From Schlegelella_A sp038234975 (lineage in GTDB: Bacteria; Pseudomonadota; Gammaproteobacteria; Burkholderiales; Burkholderiaceae_C): a DNA stretch of 17,689 nucleotides. Shown here piece after piece: positions 7,314 to 14,185 of this stretch. The stretch spans positions 1 to 17,689 of the forward strand of contig JBBSUK010000077.1 of assembly GCA_038234975.1 (NCBI GenBank), written 5' to 3'. Positions within the stretch are counted from its first letter, which is position 1. Each line of letters begins with the position of its first letter. Under the pieces are notes generated by a model. That model was given only the letters and a program-made list of their open reading frames with translations. It made no database searches and was not told the origin of the DNA. The translations under genes were made by a program, and so were the position numbers.

Positions 7314-9751
7314 ACGACGTCCTTCCCCCCTCGCTCGTGCGCGCCGCCGACCGCGGCGACGACACGCTGCCCGAACCGCGCGTCGACCGCGCCGCCGCCG
7401 ATGCGCCGCAGGTCGGCATCGACACGCCGCACGAGTCGGCGGCAATGCACGTCGCTGGCAGCGCGCCCTACGTCGACGACCTGCCCGAGCTCGCCGGAAC
7501 GCTGCACGCGGCGCTCGGACTTTCGCCGGTCGCGCACGGCCGCATCGCCTCGCTCGACCTCGCCGCGCTGCGCGCGATGCCCGGCGTCGTCGCCGTCCTC
7601 ACCGCGGCCGACATCCCCGGCGTCAACGACTGCGGACCGGTCGTGCACGACGACCCCATCCTCGCCGACGGCAACGTGCTCTACGCCGGCCAGCCCGTGT
7701 TCGCGGTGATCGCCGAGACGCGGCTCGCCGCGCGCCGCGTCGCCGCGTCGGCGAAGGCGGCGCTGCGCGTCGAGACACTGCCGGCGCTCGGCGGCCCGCG
7801 CGAGGCGCACGCCGCCGATGCGCACGTGCTGCCGTCGATGCATCTGATGCGCGGCGACGCGCGCGCCGCCATCGACGCCGCGCCGCATCGCCTGCGCGAG
7901 AGCTTCGAGGTCGGCGGCCAGGAGCAGTTCTACCTCGAAGGACAGATCTCGTACGCGGTGCCGCGTGAGAACGGCGGCATGCTCGTCCACTGCTCGACGC
8001 AGCACCCGAGCGAGATGCAGCACGTGGTGGCGCACGCGCTCGGCCTGTCGTCGCACCACGTGCAGGTCGAGTGCCGGCGCATGGGCGGCGGCTTCGGCGG
8101 CAAGGAGTCGCAGTCGGCCCTCTTCGCGTGCGTCGCGGCGATCGCGGCACAACGCCTGGGCCGTCCGGTCAAGCTGCGCCTCGACCGCGACGACGACTTC
8201 ATGGCCACCGGGCGGCGCCACTGCTTCGCCTACGACGTCGAGGTCGGCTACGACGACGACGGACGCATCCTCGGTGCCGAGGCCACCTTCATCTCGCGCG
8301 CCGGCTACTCGGCCGACCTGTCCGGCCCGGTGATGACGCGCGCCATCTGCCATTTCGACAACGCCTACTTCCTGCCGGCCGTCACGGTGCACGGTCACTC
8401 CGCGAAGACGAACACGCAGAGCAACACCGCCTTTCGCGGCTTCGGCGGGCCGCAGGGCGCGATCGCGATCGAGCGCGTGATCGACTCGATCGCGCGGCGG
8501 CTCGGCAGGGACTCGCTCGACGTCCGAAAGGCGAACTTCTACGGACCCGACGACGCCCGGTCGACGACGCCGTACGGGCAACGCGTCACCGACAACATCA
8601 TCCACGAGCTCGTCGACGAGCTCGAAGCCACGAGCGGCTACCGCGCTCGGCGCGCCGCCGTCGATGCGTTCAACGCGAGCAGCCCGGTCCTCAAGCGCGG
8701 CCTCGCGCTGACGCCGGTGAAGTTCGGCATCTCGTTCAACCTCGTCCACCTCAACCAGGCCGGCGCGCTGGTGCACGTCTACGTCGACGGCTCGGTGCTG
8801 GTCAACCACGGCGGCACCGAGATGGGCCAGGGCCTGCACACGAAGGTGCAGCAGGTCACCGCGCACGAGCTCGGCGTCCCGCTCGCCCGCGTCCGCGTCA
8901 CGGCGACCGACACGCACAAGGTCGCCAACACGTCGGCGACCGCCGCGTCGACCGGCAGCGACCTCAACGGCAAGGCGGCGCAAGACGCAGCGCGGCAAAT
9001 CCGCGACCGGCTCGCCGCACACGCCGCGACGCTGCACGGTGTCGACGCGCAGTCGCTGCGCTTCGCCGACGGCCGGGTGCACCTGGGCAACGGCCGCTCG
9101 GTCGCGTTCGACGAACTCGTCGCCTCGGCCTATCTCGCGCGCACCCAGCTCTGGTCCGACGGCTACTACGCCACGCCCGGCCTGTCGTGGGACGCGGCGA
9201 CGATGACCGGCCACCCGTTCTTCTACTTCGCTTATGGCGCGGCCGTCAGCGAAGTCGTCGTCGATACGCTCACCGGCGAATGGAAGCTGCTCGCCGCGCA
9301 CGCGCTGCACGACGCCGGCCGCTCGCTCAACCCGGCCATCGACCTCGGCCAGATCGAGGGCGGCTTCGTCCAGGGCATGGGCTGGCTGACGAGCGAGGAG
9401 CTCGTCTGGCACCCGGCCGACGGCACGCCGCGCGCCGGGCATCTGCTCACCCACGCGCCGAGCACCTACAAGATCCCGACCGCGAACGACCTGCCGCCGG
9501 AGTTCGTGATGCGGCTGTGGAAGGACGGTTCGCCAGATGGCGACAACCGCTTCGACACCATCCACCGCAGCAAGGCGACCGGCGAGCCGCCGCTGCTGCT
9601 GCCCTTCTCGGTCTTCTACGCCATCCGCGACGCGATCTCGGCCGCCGGCGGGCACCGCGCCGACCCACCGCTGCGCGCGCCGGCGACGCCGGAAGCGATC
9701 CTCGATGCGGTCGAGGCGGTGCGGGCGAGCGTCGCGGCGCGACCGGCATGA
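7310..9751 (+). CDS. xdhB: Xanthine dehydrogenase large subunit (molybdopterin-binding)
   Basis: This 813-residue catalytic subunit hydroxylates hypoxanthine and xanthine to urate at the molybdenum cofactor. By alignment from memory to bovine xanthine oxidase, the substrate residues are present. Glu266 in GGGFGGKE corresponds to bovine Glu802. Arg344 in VMTRAICHF corresponds to Arg880, with the same 78-residue spacing. Glu759 in KATGEPPLLLPF corresponds to the catalytic Glu1261. Other cofactor stretches are SNTAFRGFGGPQG (371-383), HGGTEMGQGLHTKVQQ and EGGFVQGMGW. This set fits xanthine dehydrogenase rather than aldehyde or CO dehydrogenases. The ATG at 7310 overlaps the xdhA stop, and its own TGA overlaps the xdhC ATG. 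The first 40 or so residues are a variable extension. The active enzyme is expected to be an XdhA2XdhB2 heterotetramer in the cytoplasm. Confidence 0.97.
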   Translation: MNDVLPPSLVRAADRGDDTLPEPRVDRAAADAPQVGIDTPHESAAMHVAGSAPYVDDLPELAGTLHAALGLSPVAHGRIASLDLAALRAMPGVVAVLTAADIPGVNDCGPVVHDDPILADGNVLYAGQPVFAVIAETRLAARRVAASAKAALRVETLPALGGPREAHAADAHVLPSMHLMRGDARAAIDAAPHRLRESFEVGGQEQFYLEGQISYAVPRENGGMLVHCSTQHPSEMQHVVAHALGLSSHHVQVECRRMGGGFGGKESQSALFACVAAIAAQRLGRPVKLRLDRDDDFMATGRRHCFAYDVEVGYDDDGRILGAEATFISRAGYSADLSGPVMTRAICHFDNAYFLPAVTVHGHSAKTNTQSNTAFRGFGGPQGAIAIERVIDSIARRLGRDSLDVRKANFYGPDDARSTTPYGQRVTDNIIHELVDELEATSGYRARRAAVDAFNASSPVLKRGLALTPVKFGISFNLVHLNQAGALVHVYVDGSVLVNHGGTEMGQGLHTKVQQVTAHELGVPLARVRVTATDTHKVANTSATAASTGSDLNGKAAQDAARQIRDRLAAHAATLHGVDAQSLRFADGRVHLGNGRSVAFDELVASAYLARTQLWSDGYYATPGLSWDAATMTGHPFFYFAYGAAVSEVVVDTLTGEWKLLAAHALHDAGRSLNPAIDLGQIEGGFVQGMGWLTSEELVWHPADGTPRAGHLLTHAPSTYKIPTANDLPPEFVMRLWKDGSPDGDNRFDTIHRSKATGEPPLLLPFSVFYAIRDAISAAGGHRADPPLRAPATPEAILDAVEAVRASVAARPA

Positions 9752-10581
9752 ACAGCCGCGTGCGATCGTTTGCCGCCGACTGGCTGGTCGCGCGCCGTCC
9801 GGCGATCGTCGTCGAGGTGGTGTCGGCGCGGGGTTCGATACCGCGCGGGCCCGGAACCCGCATGCTGGTCGCGGCCGACGCCATCGTGGGCACGATCGGC
9901 GGCGGCCATCTCGAGCTCGTCGCGACGACCACGGCGCGCACGATGCTTTCGCGCGGGGACCTCGCGGAGCGGCAGCAGCGCCACGCGCTGGGCCCGTCGC
10001 TCGGCCAATGCTGCGGCGGCTCGGTCACGCTGTCTTACGCGCCGCTCGACACCGCATCGCTCGCGCGCTGGCCCGCGACCGAGCCGCTGTTCCGACTGCA
10101 ACTGCACGGTGCCGGTCACGTGGGTCGCGCCGTCGCGACTCTGCTCGCCACGCTCGACTGCGAGGTCGACTGGTTCGACCAGCGCGACGACGGCTTCCCC
10201 GATCTCACGACGCTCGGCTCCCCCTGGCCCACGCACATCCGCCGCACGAGCGTCGACACCGTCGAAGGCGAGGTCGCCGGGGCCGTTCCCGGCACGTGCT
10301 TCCTCGTGCTGACACACGAGCACGCGCTCGACCTGCGCATCGTCGAGGCCGTGCTGCGGCGGGGCGAGTTCGCCTGGCTCGGACTGATCGGATCGCGCAC
10401 CAAGCGGGCCTCGTTCGCGAGCCGCCTGGCGGCACGCGGCCATTCGGCGAGCGAGATCGACCGCATCGTCTGCCCCGTCGGTGCGCGGGGGATCGCCGGC
10501 AAGGAGCCCGAGGTCATCGCCGTATCGGCCGTCGTGCAACTGCTCGCGGTGACGAGCACGCAGCGCGCGGTCGCCGAGTGA
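9748..10581 (+). CDS. xdhC: Xanthine dehydrogenase accessory protein (molybdenum cofactor insertion)
   Basis: This 277-residue XdhC-family chaperone binds the molybdenum cofactor, helps its sulfuration and delivers it to XdhB. The N-terminal XdhC/CoxI domain shows GSIPRGPGTRML (29-40), GTIGGGHLE (48-56) and the cysteine pair in GQCCGG (Cys88, Cys89), a likely cofactor-binding site. The C-terminal Rossmann domain begins with HGAGHVGRA (120-128) and continues with LIGSRTKRASF near residue 215 and a final GIAGKEPEVIAVS block. All are family hallmarks. The ATG overlaps the xdhB stop (ATGA), so synthesis is coupled to that of the enzyme. Its own stop overlaps the GTG of the next gene in the same way. 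Confidence 0.95.
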   Translation: MNSRVRSFAADWLVARRPAIVVEVVSARGSIPRGPGTRMLVAADAIVGTIGGGHLELVATTTARTMLSRGDLAERQQRHALGPSLGQCCGGSVTLSYAPLDTASLARWPATEPLFRLQLHGAGHVGRAVATLLATLDCEVDWFDQRDDGFPDLTTLGSPWPTHIRRTSVDTVEGEVAGAVPGTCFLVLTHEHALDLRIVEAVLRRGEFAWLGLIGSRTKRASFASRLAARGHSASEIDRIVCPVGARGIAGKEPEVIAVSAVVQLLAVTSTQRAVAE

Positions 10582-11384
10582 ATCGCCTCCTCGCCGCAGC
10601 GCTTCTCCTGGCCGTGACGGCGGCGTCGGCGCACGAGTTCTGGATCGTTCCGGAGCGCTTCGACGTCGCACCGGGCGACCGGGTCGGCATCGGGCTGATG
10701 GTGGGCACCGGCTGGCCGGGCGAGCACTTCGCGCGGCAATCGCCGCGCATCGTCCGCTTCGCGCTGTCCGGGCCGGCCGAAGAGCGGCCGATCGTCGGCG
10801 GCGACGGAGCCGAACCCGCCGGCCGGGTCGCAGCAGGGGCACCGGGAATCGCATGGGCGGTGTATCGCTCGACCGAGGCCGAGCTGAGGCTCGATGCCGA
10901 GCCGTTCGAGTCGTACCTTCTCGAGGAGGGACTACAGGCGATCGTCGAACGACGCGCCCGCTCGGGCACCTCGGGCCGGCCAGGGCGCGAGCGCTACTCG
11001 CGCTGCGCCAAGGCGTTGATCACGGTAGCGTCGCCGGGCACAGCCAGGTCGGCGACGGGCTTCGACCGGCCGGTCGGCCTCGCCCTCGAACTGGTGCCGG
11101 TCTCCGACCCGCGACGCGTCGCCGACGACGGCCGACTGGCGCTCCGGCTCCTGCGCGACGGCCTGCCGTTGCCGAATGCGCTGGTCAAGGCGATGCGCGA
11201 AGACCGCCCCGGCCGCTGGCACTCCGCCCGCACAGACACGAACGGCGACGTCGCGCTCGAGCTTCCGCGCGGTGACGGCGTGTGGCTCGTCAACGCCGTG
11301 CACATGACGGCCGCATCGCCGCGCAGCGGCCACGACTGGCAAAGCGTCTGGTCCTCGCTGACGTTCTCGACCTCGTCTCAATAG
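10578..11384 (+). CDS. Exported DUF4198-like protein coupled to xdhC
   Basis: This is a 268-residue protein with a clear Sec signal peptide (MNRLLAAALLLAVTAASA) and a likely cut after residue 18. Cleavage there leaves His19 as the first mature residue (HEFWIVPERF). Landmarks that I associate with the DUF4198 family are the HEFW start, FESYLLEEGL, ERYSRCAKALI with a lone Cys, and LELVPVSDP. Some DUF4198 proteins (NikK type) accompany nickel or cobalt uptake systems; the general function is unknown. The C-terminal half resembles an Ig-like fold, with LPLPNALVKAM and TDTNGDVALELP as in carrier-protein repeats. The GTG at 10578 overlaps the xdhC TGA (GTGA), so it is the fourth cistron of the xdh operon. 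Its role with a cytoplasmic molybdoenzyme is not evident. The family call is from memory; the export and coupling are visible. Confidence 0.8.
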   Translation: MNRLLAAALLLAVTAASAHEFWIVPERFDVAPGDRVGIGLMVGTGWPGEHFARQSPRIVRFALSGPAEERPIVGGDGAEPAGRVAAGAPGIAWAVYRSTEAELRLDAEPFESYLLEEGLQAIVERRARSGTSGRPGRERYSRCAKALITVASPGTARSATGFDRPVGLALELVPVSDPRRVADDGRLALRLLRDGLPLPNALVKAMREDRPGRWHSARTDTNGDVALELPRGDGVWLVNAVHMTAASPRSGHDWQSVWSSLTFSTSSQ

Positions 11385-11401
11385 CCGCCCTGGCAGGCGG
11401 C
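11384..11401. terminator. GC-rich hairpin between convergent operons
   Basis: Arms GCCGCC (11384-11389) and GGCGGC (11396-11401) enclose a six-base loop, starting at the last base of the preceding stop codon. There is no T-run on either strand, so this is a weak intrinsic terminator candidate. It could serve both the xdh operon and the converging msrA transcript. Confidence 0.35.
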
Positions 11402-11429
11402 CGCCGCGAATTCCGACGAGTCGCGTCGG

Positions 11430-12059
11430 TCAGTGCGCTGCCTGGTCTCCCCACAGCTCCTTCAGCCGCGCGTCGCGGCCGCAGGCGAAGCGGTAGTAGT
11501 TGTAGCGCACCGGGTTCTTCCGGTAGTAGTCCTGGTGGTAGTCCTCGGCGTCGTAGAACGGCCCGCCCTTGACGACCTCGGTGACGATCGGCGCCTTGAA
11601 CGGCTTGGTCTTCTCGAGCTCCGCCTTCGACGCTTCGGCGATCTTCATCTGCTCGTCGTTCTGCGGAAAGATCGCCGTGCGGTACGGGCTGCCGGCGTCG
11701 CAGAACTGGCGGTCCTTGGTGGTCGGGTCGATCGTGCGCCAGAAGTGATCGACGAGCTGGCGGTAGCTGATCACCTTCGGGTCGAAGACGATCTTCTCGG
11801 CCTCGGCATGGCCGGTGTGCTTCGCCGAAACCTGCTCGTAGGTCGGGTTCGCCAACGTGCCGCCGGTGTAGCCCGACGTGGTCGAGACCACGCCCTTGAC
11901 CTTGTCGAAATCGGACTCGACGCACCAGAAGCAGCCGCCGGCGAAGACGGCGGTTTCCGTGCCGACGGCGGGCGCCGTAGACGCTTGGGCGCAGGCGGCG
12001 CCGCTTCCTGCCGCGAGCACGGCGAACGAGAACAGGGCGAGAAGGGGGTGGCGGGACAT
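11430..12059 (-). CDS. msrA: Peptide methionine sulfoxide reductase A, exported form
   Basis: This 209-residue enzyme reduces the S-epimer of methionine sulfoxide in oxidised proteins (EC 1.8.4.11). The catalytic motif GGCFWCVE is at 41-48, with Cys43 nucleophilic and Glu48 the usual acid. Further family blocks are TSGYTGG, HTGHAEAEKIVFDP, HFWRTIDPTTKDRQFCDAGSPYRTAIF and YHQDYYRKNP. A Cys at 193, near the C-terminus, can act as the resolving residue. The first 23-25 residues (MSRHPLLALFSFAVLAAGSG...CAQA) form a Sec signal peptide, so the enzyme should act in the periplasm or be membrane-tethered. I chose the ATG at 12059 because GGAG (12066-12069) lies six bases upstream and the signal peptide starts there. 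The open frame continues to 12113 but adds only an arginine-rich stretch. It lies 61 bp after marR on the same strand, so the two are probably co-transcribed. Confidence 0.94.
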   Translation of the reverse strand: MSRHPLLALFSFAVLAAGSGAACAQASTAPAVGTETAVFAGGCFWCVESDFDKVKGVVSTTSGYTGGTLANPTYEQVSAKHTGHAEAEKIVFDPKVISYRQLVDHFWRTIDPTTKDRQFCDAGSPYRTAIFPQNDEQMKIAEASKAELEKTKPFKAPIVTEVVKGGPFYDAEDYHQDYYRKNPVRYNYYRFACGRDARLKELWGDQAAH

Positions 12060-12095
12060 CGATGGCTCCGTGCAGCGGAAAGACCGCGACATCCT

Positions 12096-12119
12096 AGGTC
12101 GGATCGTCGCCACCGACCT
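12096..12119 (-). terminator. Hairpin between marR and msrA
   Basis: A 7-bp perfect inverted repeat (AGGTCGG 12096-12102 and CCGACCT 12113-12119) encloses a ten-base loop immediately after the marR stop. No T-run follows on the minus strand. It may attenuate read-through into msrA, or be an mRNA-stabilising structure or a protein-binding site. Confidence 0.35.
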
Positions 12120-12120
12120 T

Positions 12121-12540
12121 TCAAGGGAAGAACTCCTCGACCGGCTGGGCGAACGCCCTGGCGTAGCGAAGCAGCTGCGGGGCGACGCGACGCAGCTCGA
12201 GCCGGTGCTGTGCGGCGAGCCCGTCGAGTGCCCGTTGCCCGCGCCGCGTCAGCACGACCACCACGCTGCGCCGATCGTCGGTGGATTGCCGGCGCTCGAC
12301 CAGCCCGAGGTGCTCGATGCGGTCGACCAGGCCGACGGTGCTGTTGTGCTTGATGAGCAGCGAGTCGGAAAGCGCCTTGACGGTGACCGGTGCCGGACTG
12401 CCGAGTACCTTGATGGCGAGCAGGGTCTGGTACTGGAGCGACGTCAGCCCGAGCGCGTGCGCCGCCTGCTCGCTGAAGGTGTGGAAGGCTCGCAGGAAGC
12501 CGCGAAATCCCGCGAGACGGAGAAATTCCTCGTCTTGCAT
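12121..12540 (-). CDS. MarR-family transcriptional regulator
   Basis: This is a 139-residue MarR-type winged-helix dimer. The helix-turn-helix region spans about 35-80, with LTSLQYQTLLAI, then VTVKALSDSLLIKHNSTVGLVDRIE as scaffold and recognition helices. The beta-wing STDDRRSVVVVLT (86-98) carries the family's D-x-R signature. Flanking N- and C-terminal helices supply dimerisation. The protein has no cysteine, so a thiol-based peroxide switch of the OhrR type is excluded; a small-molecule ligand is more likely. The ATG at 12540 has a perfect GGAGG (12546-12550) five bases upstream, which settles the start; the frame stays open to 12564. It leads into msrA and is divergent from the importer. 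An inverted repeat and promoters upstream suggest autorepression and control of the importer operon. Confidence 0.92.
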   Translation of the reverse strand: MQDEEFLRLAGFRGFLRAFHTFSEQAAHALGLTSLQYQTLLAIKVLGSPAPVTVKALSDSLLIKHNSTVGLVDRIEHLGLVERRQSTDDRRSVVVVLTRRGQRALDGLAAQHRLELRRVAPQLLRYARAFAQPVEEFFP

Positions 12541-12566
12541 GTCGGCCTCCGGGCGGGTTTCCACCG

Positions 12567-12596
12567 TTGCAGTTATATCGCAGGACGATGTAAATT
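12567..12596 (+). promoter_or_regulatory. Promoter for the binding-protein/importer operon
   Basis: On the plus strand, TTGCAG (12567-12572) is followed by an 18-bp spacer and TAAATT (12591-12596), a reasonable sigma-70-type pair in otherwise GC-rich DNA. It predicts transcription from about 12603 with a leader near 130 bases. The spacer contains the inverted repeat at 12573-12593. Confidence 0.5.
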
Positions 12597-12599
12597 CAA
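12572..12599 (-). promoter_or_regulatory. Promoter for marR-msrA
   Basis: On the minus strand, TTGAAT (12599-12594) is followed by a 16-bp spacer and TATAAC (12577-12572). It predicts a start near 12565, 25 bases before the marR ATG. It overlaps the plus-strand promoter almost completely. Confidence 0.55.
12573..12593. promoter_or_regulatory. Candidate MarR operator
   Basis: The 21-bp interrupted palindrome is TTATATCG, five bases, then CGATGTAA, with seven of eight arm positions complementary. Its size and arm spacing are typical of MarR-dimer sites. It fills the spacer of both overlapping divergent promoters and overlaps both -10 regions, so a bound dimer would block both directions. Confidence 0.6.
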
Positions 12600-12692
12600 T
12601 CCGGATGTCGCGTCGCGATTCAGCCGCCGCAACGAAACGGCTCCATCATCCGCCCCGCAGCCGGGTCTGGACTGCGGTGCTCGCCGTTGCCG

Positions 12693-12716
12693 AATTCCGG
12701 TCCAAATTCCCATCCA
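12693..12716 (+). repeat. Tandem 12-bp imperfect repeat in the importer leader
   Basis: AATTCCGGTCCA (12693-12704) is followed directly by AATTCCCATCCA (12705-12716), matching at ten of twelve positions, just before the AGGAG ribosome binding site at 12720-12724. Function is unknown. The rest of the leader from about 12600 shows nothing clear. Confidence 0.45.
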
Positions 12717-12731
12717 AACAGGAGCGTCACC

Positions 12732-14075
12732 ATGAACCAGTTCGATGATGTCGAGGGCGCCGAGACGGCGCGTCGCGGGTTCCTCAAGGCCGGAGCCGGC
12801 GTCGCCGGAGGTCTCCTGCTCCCGACCCTGAGCTTCGCGGCCGACCAGCCGCCGATCGGCACCTGGCCGGCGGGCTCGACGGGCAACTCCGTCTTCATCG
12901 GCATCGCCGTCCCACGCACCGGCGCCTATGCGGTCCAGGGCGAGGACGAGCTCAAGGGCTGGGAGCTCGCGGTCGAGCACATCAACAACGGCCACGAGCT
13001 GATGCGCAAGCTCTCGCCCAAGACCACCAAGGGCGTGCTCGGCAAGACGGTGAAGATCGGCGTCTCCGACTCGGCCGCCAAGCCCAACACGGCGGTGCAG
13101 GCCGAGCAGCGCTTCATCAGCGAGAACAACGCCGTTCTCATGACGGGCTCGACGTCGAGCGCCGTCGCGGTCGCGCTCAACAAGCTGGCGGACCGCTCGA
13201 AGGTGCTCTACATGGCCGGCATCTCCGGCTCCAATGACACGACCGGCAAGGACTGCGCACGCTACGGCTTCCGGCAGGGCTTCTACGGCGAGATGGCCGC
13301 CAACGCCATCGGCCCGATCCTGCTGAAGACGTTCGGCAAGAACAAGAAGATGGCGTTCATGACGCCCGACTACACCTACGGCCACACCGTCACCAAGTCG
13401 GTCAACGACTACCTGACGGAAAAGGGCGGCTGGAAGATGGTGACCAACCAGGTGTCGCCGCTCGGCTCGCCCGACTTCAGCTCCTACCTTCTCAACATCG
13501 CCAATTCCGGCGCCGACGTGCTGATCAACGTCAACTGGGGTCGCGACGCCGTGCTGTCGATCCAGCAGGCCAAGCGCTTCGGCATCTTCGAGAAGATGAA
13601 GCTGGTGGTGCCCTACCAGATCCCGTTCCTCGCGCCGGAAGTGGGTGGCGGATTGCTCGAAGGCGTCTACGCCGCCACCGACTTCTGGTGGACCCTCGAG
13701 GACAAGTACCCGCTCGCCAAGATGTTCGTCGAGGCGTTCGAGAAGAAGTACGGCTACAAGCCGGAATGGGGCGCAGAGAACGCCTATGTCAGCTTCGCGC
13801 ATTGGGCGCGCATGGTCGAGGACGCGGGCAGCTTCTACCCGCCCGACGTCATCAAGGCGTTCGAGAAGGGCGAGACGATTCCGTCGCTGCTCGGCGACGT
13901 GCACTACCGGCCGCAGGACCACCAGTGCGTTCGCCCCGTGATCATCGTCAAGGGCAAGCTCGCCAAGGACATGAAGAACAAGGAAGACTTCTGGGAAGTG
14001 GTCGAGATCGTGCCGGGCGACAAGGTGATCCAGCCGCCGGACGCGTTCGGCTGCAAGCTCGGCTCCTACACCTGA
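12732..14075 (+). CDS. ABC importer periplasmic binding protein (branched-chain amino acid/amide type, Tat-exported)
   Basis: This is a 447-residue type-I periplasmic binding protein of the LivK/urea-amide class (Peripla_BP_6-like). The N-terminus has a twin-arginine signal: ARRGFLKAG with Arg14 and Arg15, a hydrophobic stretch, and a likely cut at SFA-AD after residue 36. The mature part shows the family pattern: FIGIAVPRTGAYAVQGEDEL, a TGSTSSAVAVAL loop, KMAFMTPDYTYGHTVTKSV between the lobes, and a final VRPVIIVKGK block. The ATG at 12732 follows AGGAG (12720-12724) with seven bases between. The open frame reaches upstream to 12687 but without a ribosome binding site. It is followed by the two permease modules and two ATPases. 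The ligand cannot be read from sequence; branched-chain amino acids, amides, urea or a purine breakdown product are all possible. Confidence 0.92.
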   Translation: MNQFDDVEGAETARRGFLKAGAGVAGGLLLPTLSFAADQPPIGTWPAGSTGNSVFIGIAVPRTGAYAVQGEDELKGWELAVEHINNGHELMRKLSPKTTKGVLGKTVKIGVSDSAAKPNTAVQAEQRFISENNAVLMTGSTSSAVAVALNKLADRSKVLYMAGISGSNDTTGKDCARYGFRQGFYGEMAANAIGPILLKTFGKNKKMAFMTPDYTYGHTVTKSVNDYLTEKGGWKMVTNQVSPLGSPDFSSYLLNIANSGADVLINVNWGRDAVLSIQQAKRFGIFEKMKLVVPYQIPFLAPEVGGGLLEGVYAATDFWWTLEDKYPLAKMFVEAFEKKYGYKPEWGAENAYVSFAHWARMVEDAGSFYPPDVIKAFEKGETIPSLLGDVHYRPQDHQCVRPVIIVKGKLAKDMKNKEDFWEVVEIVPGDKVIQPPDAFGCKLGSYT

Positions 14076-14098
14076 GCCTGCCGACCCGCTGAACCTTC

Positions 14099-14134
14099 GA
14101 AGCCGGACTTCGCCTCGAGGCGTCGTCCGGCTTC
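14099..14134 (+). terminator. Strong hairpin after the binding-protein gene
   Basis: A perfect 10-bp stem (GAAGCCGGAC 14099-14108 and GTCCGGCTTC 14125-14134) contains an inner CGCC-TCGA-GGCG stem-loop. Only a short CTTC follows, not a clear T-run. In binding-protein operons such hairpins often stop part of the transcription or protect the upstream mRNA, giving more binding protein than membrane parts. Confidence 0.6.
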
Positions 14135-14146
14135 TTCACGAAACCG

Positions 14147-14169
14147 CCACACCGTCGACGTCGGCGTGG
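14147..14169 (+). promoter_or_regulatory. Second hairpin just before the LivH-like gene
   Basis: Arms CCACACCG (14147-14154) and CGGCGTGG (14162-14169) pair at seven of eight positions around a seven-base loop. It ends 16 bases before the GTG start, close enough to affect ribosome access. Role inferred only. Confidence 0.35.
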
Positions 14170-14185
14170 CCGCTCGGGACTGCTT

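Noticed and set aside
7163..9655. Long minus-strand open frame (830 codons) opposite xdhB
   Set aside because: Its composition is Arg/Val/Gly/Asp-rich with low complexity, and xdhB on the other strand has all catalytic motifs. It is a codon-bias shadow.
11384..11429. Classical intrinsic terminator between the converging operons
   Set aside because: The hairpin is present but lacks a T-run on either strand, so it is listed only as a low-confidence candidate.
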